From NCBI RefSeq assembly GCF_000721235.1, contig NZ_JOFH01000015.1, positions 186,001 to 250,000 of the forward strand: a DNA stretch of 64,000 nucleotides. The letters are read 5' to 3'. This document shows positions 29,262 through 36,068 of the stretch, piece after piece. The DNA is from Streptomyces olivaceus. GTDB taxonomy: Bacteria; Actinomycetota; Actinomycetes; Streptomycetales; Streptomycetaceae. The position numbers were made by a program, and so were the translations under genes. How positions within the stretch are numbered: position 1 is the stretch's first letter; each line of letters opens with the position of its first letter. A model generated the notes under the pieces. The model worked only from the letters and a program-made list of their open reading frames with translations. It did not search any database and was not told the DNA's origin.

Positions 29262-30538
29262 GTGAACGACCGGAGACGAACATGACCACCGACCTGGGCG
29301 CGATCACGGGCATGCTGCCCGCCGGACTGTCGAAGGGTGCGCTGCGCGGCATCGTCGTCCTGGACATCACCCGGGTCGTGGCCGGCCCCTTCTGCTCGAT
29401 GCTCCTCGCCGACCTGGGGGCCACCGTCATCAAGATCGAGAACCCCAAGGACCCCGACTACGCCCGGGACTTCCCACCGAAGCTCACGTCCGGCTCCGGC
29501 GAGGAGTTCAGCGGGTTCTTCGCCCAGTTCAACCGCAACAAGTTCGGCCTGACCCTCGACCTGTCCGCCCCCGAGGGCAAGGACGTGCTGCGGCGGCTGG
29601 CCCGCCGCGCCGACGTCCTGGTGGAGAACTTCCGCCCCGGCACCATGGACAAGCTCGGCGTCGGCCACGAGGTGCTGCGCCGGGAGAACCCCCGCCTGGT
29701 GTACACGGCGATCTCCGGATACGGCCAGACCGGCCCCTACCGGCGGCGCCCCGCCTACGACAACAGCGCCCAGGCGACCGGCGGTCTGTGGTCGATGAAC
29801 GGCTTCGCCGACCGGCCGCCCGTACGGGTCGGGACCATCATCGGCGACCTGTCGGCGACGCTGTACTCCGTCATCGGCACCCTGGCCGCGCTGCGGCACG
29901 CCGAGCAGACGGGCGAGGGCCAGCTGGTCGACGTCTCGCAGCAGGACTCGGTGCTCAGTCTGACCGAGAACGCCGTGGTGTCGTACACCGCCGACGGCAC
30001 CGTGCCGGGCCCGCTCGGCAACGAGCACCCCTTCGTCAAGCCGTACGAGCTGTACCCGTGCAAGGACGGGTACGTGTTCTTCGGCGGCTACACCGACAAG
30101 TTCTGGCGGCTGTCCTGCGAGCTCTTCGGGCAGCCTGAGCTGGCCGGGGACCCCGCGATCGACACCATGGCGAAACGGTTCACGCCGGAGGTGTACGAGG
30201 AGCGCGTACGGCCGCTGCTGCACGGGTGGTTCGCGGAGCGGACCAAGACGGAGCTGGAGGAGATCGCGGGCGACGCGGTGCCGCTGTGCGCCGTCAAGGA
30301 CATCGGCGAGGTGGTCGAGGACCCGCAGATTGCGGCCCGCGACATGGTGGTCGACGTGACGTATCCGGACTTCGGCGAGGTGCGCATGTTCGGTACGCCG
30401 ATCAAGCTCGGCGGCACCCCGGCGCAGCCGCGCGGGCTCGCCCCCAAGGTCGGGGAGCACGCCGGTCCCGTCCTGCGGGCCCTCGCCGACCTGGACGACG
30501 AGCACATCGCCGGACTGCGGGAGAAGGGCGTCATCTGA
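29258..30538 (+). CDS. CaiB/BaiF-family (class III) CoA-transferase
   Basis: Interlocked-dimer CoA-transferase of 426 residues. Motifs are VLDITRVVAGPFCSMLLADLGATVIKIE near the N-terminus, FAQFNRNKFGLTLDL, DVLVENFRPG with the catalytic Asp region, and QTGPYRRRPAYD. The GTG start at 29258 has GAAGGAG seven nt upstream and overlaps the hyuB-like stop; ATG 29282 is an alternative. It overlaps the next gene (TGATG). Human SUGCT, which moves CoA to HMG or glutarate, is in this family. With HMG-CoA lyase nearby, a C5/C6 dicarboxylate is a plausible acceptor; this is inference. Confidence 0.9.
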   Translation: MSERPETNMTTDLGAITGMLPAGLSKGALRGIVVLDITRVVAGPFCSMLLADLGATVIKIENPKDPDYARDFPPKLTSGSGEEFSGFFAQFNRNKFGLTLDLSAPEGKDVLRRLARRADVLVENFRPGTMDKLGVGHEVLRRENPRLVYTAISGYGQTGPYRRRPAYDNSAQATGGLWSMNGFADRPPVRVGTIIGDLSATLYSVIGTLAALRHAEQTGEGQLVDVSQQDSVLSLTENAVVSYTADGTVPGPLGNEHPFVKPYELYPCKDGYVFFGGYTDKFWRLSCELFGQPELAGDPAIDTMAKRFTPEVYEERVRPLLHGWFAERTKTELEEIAGDAVPLCAVKDIGEVVEDPQIAARDMVVDVTYPDFGEVRMFGTPIKLGGTPAQPRGLAPKVGEHAGPVLRALADLDDEHIAGLREKGVI

Positions 30539-31323
30539 TGGGCGGCATCACCCTCGACCGGGACGGCGCGGTGGCCGTCGTCCGGTTCGACCGGCCGGAC
30601 AAGCTCAACGCGCTCACCCTGGCGATGTACGACGAACTGGGCGCCGCCTTCGCGGAGGTGCGGGACGACGACTCGCTGGCCGTCGCTGTCCTCACCGGCG
30701 CCGGCCCCCGCGCCTTCTGCGTGGGTGCCGACCTCACCGAGTCGATCCCGGCGCTGGCGGAGGGCCGTTTCGACATCTCCCACTGGGACGCCGCGCACCA
30801 GAAACACACCCGGCTCTTCAAACCGGTGATCGCCGCCGTCAACGGCCTCTGTCTCGGCGGCGGTTTCGAGATCATGCTGTCGACCGACATCAGGATCGCC
30901 GCCGACACCGCGGAGTTCGGCCTCCCCGAGACCGGCGTCGGCGTGGTGCCCGCCGGCGGCACCCTCAGCCGGCTGACGCGGCAGATCCCGTACGTCTGGG
31001 CGATGGAGCTGATGCTCCAGGGCGACCGGATCCCCGCCGCGCAGGCGCTGCGGTACGGCCTGCTCAACGACGTGGTGCCGGCCGCCGACGTGCTGGACGC
31101 GGCGCTGGAGCGCGCCCACCGGCTCGCCGCCCGCAGCGGCAGTGCCCTGGGGGTCGTGAAGGAGGCGGTGCTCCGGCTCGGCGACCTCCCACAGGACCAG
31201 GCCTTCCACAGCGAGGCGCTCTACGGGCAGAAGGCCTTCACCTCGCCGGACGCCCGCGAGGGCCTGGCCGCGTTCGCGGAGCGCCGTGCGCCGCGCTTCC
31301 CGTCCCGCGGCGCCGGTGGCTGA
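30538..31323 (+). CDS. Enoyl-CoA hydratase/isomerase family protein
   Basis: Crotonase-fold enzyme of 261 residues. Visible signatures are FDRPDKLNALT, the first oxyanion segment GPRAFCVGADLTE and the second NGLCLGGGFEIMLSTDIRIA, followed by AEFGLPETGVGVVPAGGT, in which the second catalytic Glu of typical hydratases is present (LPE). The start codon overlaps the CoA-transferase stop (TGATG), so it is translationally coupled and the last gene of the operon. It may hydrate a 3-methylglutaconyl-CoA-like intermediate to HMG-CoA, which would link this operon to the HMG-CoA lyase next door. This is a proposal only. Confidence 0.9.
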   Translation: MGGITLDRDGAVAVVRFDRPDKLNALTLAMYDELGAAFAEVRDDDSLAVAVLTGAGPRAFCVGADLTESIPALAEGRFDISHWDAAHQKHTRLFKPVIAAVNGLCLGGGFEIMLSTDIRIAADTAEFGLPETGVGVVPAGGTLSRLTRQIPYVWAMELMLQGDRIPAAQALRYGLLNDVVPAADVLDAALERAHRLAARSGSALGVVKEAVLRLGDLPQDQAFHSEALYGQKAFTSPDAREGLAAFAERRAPRFPSRGAGG

Positions 31324-31343
31324 CGGGGACCGGCGGACGGCGC

Positions 31344-31795
31344 TCAGTCGTCCAGCAGGTCCCGGGCCACCTCGACGTCGGTGATCAGGATGACGATCCA
31401 CCGGCCGCGTGCCGCGCCGCGGATCGCCGCCGACTTGTCGGTGCCGCCCGCCACTCCGATCCGGCGTTCCACCGCGCGCAGTCGGTCGGGGTCGATGCCG
31501 ATGAGACGGTCGTTGAAGGGTGCGTCGACCGGGTCGCCGTCGGCGTCGAAGTACCGGGCGCACACGTCGCCGACCGCGCCGAGTTCCTTCAGCTGCCGCT
31601 GGTCCCGGGCGGTGATGGCGTTGCCGGAGCGGCGCAGCAGCGGCGAGGGGGCGAGGCTGCCGATTCCCACGAAGGCCAGGGTGAGCCGGAACCAGGCCCG
31701 CACGACGTCCGCCATCGCGGGTTCCCGCGCGAGCAGGTCGCGCAGTTCGGTGCTGCCGACCAGCGCGGCGGACGGCGCGAACACCGGTGCCCGTC
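31344..31795 (-). pseudogene. C-terminal fragment of a SorC/DeoR-type sugar-binding regulator
   Basis: About 150 residues match the C-terminal half of SorC effector domains (FAPSAALVGSTELRDLLAREP, GIGSLAPSP, GAVGDVCARYFD, GIDPDRLRAVERRIGVAGGTDKSAAIRGAARGRWI). The helix-turn-helix and first half of the domain are missing. At its 5' side the sequence changes directly into a sugar kinase fragment at about 31784-31795 in another frame. It cannot act as a repressor. Confidence 0.75.
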
Positions 31796-32420
31796 CGCCA
31801 GTCGGCGTGGGCGAACAGCGCGGCGTGCGAGTCGCCGAGGACGGCGAGCAGTGGCGTGCCGTCGCTCAGCGGGGGCAGGCCGCGCAGGGCCGGGAAGGGG
31901 CCGGTGGAGGGCACGATCCGGCTCAGTGCGGCCCGGGGGACGTCGAAGAGGGCGAGGAGTTCGTCGTCCAAGTCGCCCGTGGCGAGGTCGAGCAGCTGGG
32001 TCCGCGAGGTGTTGCCTGTCTCGGTGAGGGGGCTGCCGGTCAGCGTGTGCAGGAGGTAGGCGTCCACGGTGCCCAGGCGCAGGGCGCCGGTGCGGCTGCG
32101 GGTCCGGGCGGGGTCGTGGGCGTCGAGGAGGGCCGCCATCTTCAGGGCGGAGAACATCGGGTCGAGCGGGAGGCCCGTGCGGCGGCGGATCTCCTCGTCG
32201 GCGCCGGCGCGCACGAGCCGGTCCGCGCGGTCCGTCCCGCGCTGGTCCTGCCGGCCGACCAGGGGTGCGACGGGCCGTCCGGTCGCCGCCTCCCACGGAC
32301 GACGGACTCGCGCTGAGTGCTCAGGGCCACCCCGGCCACCGCACGCGGGTCCGTGTCCCGCAGGCAGCCGGCGACGGCGCTGGACGGCTGGAGCGGGGCC
32401 ATGCCGTGCGCACGGGCATT
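31784..32420 (-). pseudogene. Degraded FGGY-family carbohydrate kinase
   Basis: The middle of an FGGY kinase is recognisable: VAGVALSTQRESVV in one frame, then after an apparent 1-nt deletion near 32300 TGRPVAPLVGRQDQRGTDR, PLDPMFSALKMAALLD, GTVDAYLLHTLTG, GNTSRTQLLDL and LGDSHAALFAHADWRTGTG in another. The N-terminal ATP-binding segment and everything after GTG (normally followed by a Tyr-Gly-Thr-Gly motif) are gone. It is joined to the SorC remnant by what looks like one deletion. Non-functional. Confidence 0.75.
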
Positions 32421-32493
32421 GATGGGCCGCGTCAGGGAAGGTGACGGGCGCCGGGCCGTACCGGCCGCGATCCACCGGACCTTGGAGTACGTC

Positions 32494-32955
32494 ATGCTGG
32501 AGTTCAAACGAGAGCGCGCCTTCGGCCGCAGCTACCAGGTCCTGTCGGACGGCGTGCCCGTCGCACGGTGGTCCGCCCGCGCATGGAAGTCGGGCGGAGA
32601 GGTGGAACTGGCGGACGAGGTCTTCGAGTTCCGTTCCGCGAACTGGGGGCGGACCTTCGAGATGGGGGCGAAAGGCGCGGTCCGTGCGGAGGCGCACCGG
32701 TCCGGCCGGCGGTGGTCCGTCACGGGCTATGACGGCGAGTACGAGCTTGCCCGGCCCTCCGGCCTGCGCGGCAACCGGCAGCTCGTGCAGGGCACACGCG
32801 TGCTGGGCGAGTTCCGGCGCGGCGGATGGGGCGGCGGGCTGACCGCCGAGCTCACCGACGTACCCCTTCCCCTGCAGGTCTTCGTGGGCCTGGTGGTTCT
32901 CTCGCTGCAGCACCGCCAGCGGGCGGGCGCGGCCGCGGCGTCCTCCGGCGGCTGA
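32494..32955 (+). CDS. Conserved hypothetical protein, 153 residues
   Basis: Not recognised with certainty. ATG 32494 has TTGGAG upstream. The protein is rich in alternating polar and hydrophobic residues suggesting beta-strands (YQVLSDGVPVARW, EVELADEVFEFRS, WSVTGYDGEYELAR) with a repeated V-L-x-F-RR pattern. Near the C-terminus is a short hydrophobic helix (PLQVFVGLVVLSLQHR) that could touch the membrane. The plan, a beta-rich barrel-like body with a hydrophobic helix, recalls tubby/LURP-one-like small proteins. It stands alone next to the kinase remnant. Confidence 0.6.
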   Translation: MLEFKRERAFGRSYQVLSDGVPVARWSARAWKSGGEVELADEVFEFRSANWGRTFEMGAKGAVRAEAHRSGRRWSVTGYDGEYELARPSGLRGNRQLVQGTRVLGEFRRGGWGGGLTAELTDVPLPLQVFVGLVVLSLQHRQRAGAAAASSGG

Positions 32956-33119
32956 TCAGGAGCGGGACGGCGGCCGAGCACCGGTGAGCCGTGCGACCTC
33001 ACCCACCTGTTCTCCCGGTCGCCGTCAAGGGCGAACCCGGCCGCGGGGCCCGGCCGGTCGCCCGCGCGGGACGGGGGGCAGCAACCGGGGGGCAACGCCG
33101 CAGGGCACAGCAGGGCACA

Positions 33120-33824
33120 TCACCCGGCGGGAGTGTTGTAGTTGACGATCCCCTCCGCCATGAGGACGGCCGCACCGGCCAACGGGCTCGCCGTTCCCGC
33201 ACTCACGACGTCGGGCAGCCGGTGCGCCTCGCTCTCGGCGACCGCCACCATGCCCCAGAACGCGTTGTAGCCCGAGGGGTCGGCCGGCTTGTCGGTGGCC
33301 GCGCCCACGGTCAGGACGCCTCCCTCTTCGTCCACTGCCAACGCACCCATGTGCCGCAGCGTGTCGCGATCTCCCTCCTCGGCGGCCACCACGCTCCAGC
33401 CCGCCACTTCCACCTGCCGCAACGCGTCGAGGAGTTTGCCCGGAGCGTCCGCCCCGTCGACAACGATGTCGGGCAGCACGAGGGCCACCGGCCCCTGCGT
33501 CATCGGCAGGGCGGACCGGATCGCACCGTCGAGACCGCCCCCGAGCGACTCGTCCTGGTAGACGAAAACCATCTGGAAGGTGTCGGAATAACGAGCGAGA
33601 TAATCCACCGTTTCCAGCTTGTGCCTGCCGAACACGACGATCAGACGCACGCCGAGCCCGCTCTTGGCCAGTTCGACGACGCCTTCGAGACTGCGGTCCA
33701 GCACGGTGACCCCAGGAGCGAGGCAGTGCAGCTCCTTCGGATAGGGCGACCCGAAACGGGTTCCATGTCCGGCACAGGGAAGAATGACCGAGACATCGGG
33801 TACGGGTCTGGACGAACTCTGCAT
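33120..33824 (-). CDS. Sugar-nucleotidyltransferase-like protein
   Basis: Rossmann-type nucleotidyltransferase of 234 residues. The signature loop is at the N-terminus (SVILPCAGHGTRFGSPYPKEL: G-x-G-T-R and a following Lys), with the metal-site Asp in VALVLPDIVVDG. It is shorter than typical glucose-1-phosphate thymidylyltransferases (about 290 or more), so it may be a CTP-type or reduced form. ATG 33824 is chosen because GGAG lies 9 nt upstream and the signature begins immediately; longer in-frame starts add unlikely residues. It is divergent from a GT1 glycosyltransferase and could supply its activated sugar. Confidence 0.75.
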   Translation of the reverse strand: MQSSSRPVPDVSVILPCAGHGTRFGSPYPKELHCLAPGVTVLDRSLEGVVELAKSGLGVRLIVVFGRHKLETVDYLARYSDTFQMVFVYQDESLGGGLDGAIRSALPMTQGPVALVLPDIVVDGADAPGKLLDALRQVEVAGWSVVAAEEGDRDTLRHMGALAVDEEGGVLTVGAATDKPADPSGYNAFWGMVAVAESEAHRLPDVVSAGTASPLAGAAVLMAEGIVNYNTPAG

Positions 33825-34105
33825 CGCGTGGCACTCCGATTGTGTGGACGATGGGGGATTTCGCACTCCTCGCCGAGCACAGACTGCCCAGGGCCGGCCG
33901 AAGCCGAACCTCCGGCCCCGCACCCGCCGGCATGCGCTCCGGTCACCGACGCGGCGCTCTTGCCAGTCACTTCCGAAGGCACAAGTCTTAACCGTCACCG
34001 CCCAGTTCAGCCACACCGTCGAACGACGGCACGAGAGACCCCTGGGCGGAAAAAACGGAAACGTAGGGAATACCCATGGAAATAGAACATGAAAGAGGAC
34101 ACTGA
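33825..34105. promoter_or_regulatory. Divergent promoter region, nucleotidyltransferase / glycosyltransferase
   Basis: The 281-bp region is AT-richer than its surroundings near 34040-34090. It contains a palindrome at 34016-34029 and no other gene. AAAGAGG precedes the glycosyltransferase start. Confidence 0.4.
34016..34029. promoter_or_regulatory. Palindrome CCGTCG-aa-CGACGG in the glycosyltransferase promoter region
   Basis: Perfect 6-bp arms with a 2-nt centre, 77 bp upstream of the glycosyltransferase start. Suits an operator for a small dimeric repressor. Confidence 0.4.
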
Positions 34106-35311
34106 ATGCGGGTGCTTTTGTCTACATACGGGACGCGTGGCGACGTCGAACCACTGGTGGCACTCGCAGTGCGGCTGCGGGCCCTCGGCGCCGAGGTGAG
34201 GATGTGCACCCCGCCGGACGAGGAGTTCACCGGGCGCCTTGTGGGTATCGGGGTGCAACCGGTGCCGGTCGGACTACCGGTCAGGGAGATGATGCGCGGA
34301 AGGACGCTGCCCTCGGCGACGGACCTGGACCGCTACAGGAACGAGTTGGTCGAGACACAGTTCGACACCTTCCCCGCGGCCTTCGACGGATGCGACGTGG
34401 TGGTGGCGGCAGGCCTGGGGCAGGTCGCCGCCCGCTCCGCGGCAGAGGCCGCAGGCATTCCCTACGTATATGTCAGCTACGCGGCGGTCCACCTGCCGTC
34501 GCCGCACCACGCACCGCCGCCGCGGCCGGGCTGGCCGGACCCCGGGGCCGCCGACAACCGGACGCTGTGGGAGCGGGACGCCCGGAACGTCGACGCGCAG
34601 TTCGGTGAGGCACTCAACCGCCACCGGGCGGCACTCGGCCTTCCACTCGTGCACAACGTGCGCGACCACATCCTCACCGACCGCCCCTGGCTGGCGGCGG
34701 ACACGGTGCTCGGACCGTGGCCGGAGACCCCCGGGACGGACGTGGTGCAGACAGGCGCGTGGACCCTCGCGGACGACCGCCCCCTTCCGGCGGACCTGAC
34801 TGCGTTCCTGGACGCCGGCAGCCCGCCGGTCTACGTGGGTTTCGGCAGTATGCCCCCGCGCGAAGGCATCGGCGGCATGGTGGTCGAGGCAGTCCGCGCG
34901 CGGGGGTGTCGCGTGCTCGTGTCCCGCGGCTGGGCGGATCTGGATCTCGTCGAGGACGGGGCCGACTGCCTCGCCATCGGCGAGGTCAACCATCAGCGCC
35001 TGTTCGGCAGGGTGGCCGCAGTGGTTCATCACGGTGGCGCGGGTACCACGCTGGCCGCGGCCCGGGCCGGCACGCCGCAGGTGGTGGCCCCCCTCCAACT
35101 GTCCGACAACCCGTACTGGGCCGGCCAAGTGGCGGCCTTGCAGCTCGGCGCGGCCCTCGACGCCCGGACCACGACGGCCGAATCCCTGGGCCGCGCGCTC
35201 GGGACCGCCCTGTCGCCCGAGACCCGGGCCCGTACGCGCGCCCTGGCAGGCCGGCTCCGCACCGACGGAGCCGAGGTGGCCGCGCGCCGGCTGGTCGGCG
35301 CAGGCAGGTGA
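34106..35311 (+). CDS. GT1-family glycosyltransferase (natural-product type)
   Basis: GT-B-fold sugar transferase of 401 residues, close in length and motifs to glycopeptide Gtf enzymes: the N-terminus MRVLLSTYGTRGDVEPLVALA, YVGFGSMPP at the start of the nucleotide-binding domain, and the donor-binding loop AVVHHGGAGTTLAAARAGTPQVV (His about 308). The start is ATG 34106. It would attach an NDP-sugar to a small-molecule acceptor in the cytosol. It is next to a one-module peptide synthetase and a nucleotidyltransferase-like gene, so together they look like a small glycosylated-metabolite pathway. Donor sugar and acceptor unknown. Confidence 0.9.
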   Translation: MRVLLSTYGTRGDVEPLVALAVRLRALGAEVRMCTPPDEEFTGRLVGIGVQPVPVGLPVREMMRGRTLPSATDLDRYRNELVETQFDTFPAAFDGCDVVVAAGLGQVAARSAAEAAGIPYVYVSYAAVHLPSPHHAPPPRPGWPDPGAADNRTLWERDARNVDAQFGEALNRHRAALGLPLVHNVRDHILTDRPWLAADTVLGPWPETPGTDVVQTGAWTLADDRPLPADLTAFLDAGSPPVYVGFGSMPPREGIGGMVVEAVRARGCRVLVSRGWADLDLVEDGADCLAIGEVNHQRLFGRVAAVVHHGGAGTTLAAARAGTPQVVAPLQLSDNPYWAGQVAALQLGAALDARTTTAESLGRALGTALSPETRARTRALAGRLRTDGAEVAARRLVGAGR

Positions 35312-35387
35312 CGGACACCGACCGGCAGTGGCCGGGCACGTTCGATCCCGCGGCGGCACCCGACCAAGTTCAGTAGCGTCCAGGTCC

Positions 35388-35777
35388 ATGGATGACGGCG
35401 TGTACGCAGGCAACGCGGGCGAGGACTCGGCAACGGACCGGGGGTGGCTGCTCGGGCACTTCAGGGAGGAGGGCGATCCCCGTCACAGCGACGCCGTCGA
35501 GGTGAAGTGGGGCGTGCACCCGCGTGGCGAACGACGGGCGCAGTGGGTCGAGGGCGAGGTGCGCACGGCTCTGCTCGTTCTCGTTTCGGGACGCTTCCGC
35601 ATGGAGTTCCCCCGCCGCAGCATACTGCTGGAGCGGCAGGGCGACTACGTCGTCTGGGGCCGCGGAGTGGACCACTCCTGGTTCGCCGAGGACGACTCCG
35701 TGGTCATGACCGTGCGATGGCCCTCCGTCACCGGATACGCCCTCACCGACGGGGAGAGCGCGGCACGGCCCAGGTGA
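35388..35777 (+). CDS. Small cupin-like protein, 129 residues
   Basis: Single-domain protein with a cupin-like beta-barrel pattern: KWGVHPRGERR, ALLVLVSGRFRMEFP, and GDYVVWGRGVDHSWFAEDDSVVMTVRWPS. The late GVDHSW provides one likely metal-binding His; the early motif has KWGVHPRGE, so metal binding is possible but incomplete. ATG 35388 lacks a ribosome site. A TAGCGT at about 35374 suggests leaderless transcription. It lies between the glycosyltransferase and the peptide synthetase genes; a regulatory or tailoring role is possible, but no function is claimed. Confidence 0.7.
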   Translation: MDDGVYAGNAGEDSATDRGWLLGHFREEGDPRHSDAVEVKWGVHPRGERRAQWVEGEVRTALLVLVSGRFRMEFPRRSILLERQGDYVVWGRGVDHSWFAEDDSVVMTVRWPSVTGYALTDGESAARPR

Positions 35778-35885
35778 ACCGTTGTCCTCACGCGGGCCAC
35801 TGCCATCGCGAAAGAGCGTGTCCGAGGCCGATGTCGCATACCGAAAACAAACAAACAGAATTCCATCACTGAATTGATGTGGCAT

Positions 35886-35901
35886 TGGTCACAGTTGACC
35901 A
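35886..35901. promoter_or_regulatory. Operator candidate TGGTCA-cagt-TGACCA over the NRPS promoter
   Basis: A perfect 6-bp inverted repeat with a 4-nt spacer covers the -35 hexamer of the promoter at 35895-35924. A bound dimer there would block RNA polymerase. Confidence 0.5.
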
Positions 35902-35924
35902 CTCAATCGAGGCCCATTTAGCAT
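35895..35924 (+). promoter_or_regulatory. HrdB-like promoter of the NRPS gene
   Basis: TTGACC, an 18-nt spacer and TAGCAT match the Streptomyces vegetative consensus well. They lie in an AT-richer 291-bp gap. Transcription would start near 35931, leaving a leader of about 138 nt before GTG 36069. Confidence 0.6.
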
Positions 35925-36068
35925 CGACGCAAATGAGCCACTGCTCAGATCGGCCCAGCATTTTCGGACGACACCCCGATTGCACCACACGCATTCCGGA
36001 CGTCGGTCCGACATTCCGGGAGCACTGGGATTCGTGTCTGCCACGTCTCTCCTCGTGAAGGGTAATCC

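Noticed and set aside
30088..32913. 941-codon minus-strand ORF
   Set aside because: Only about 31800-32300 of it is real homology (a sugar kinase remnant). The rest lies antisense to the enoyl-CoA hydratase and other genes.
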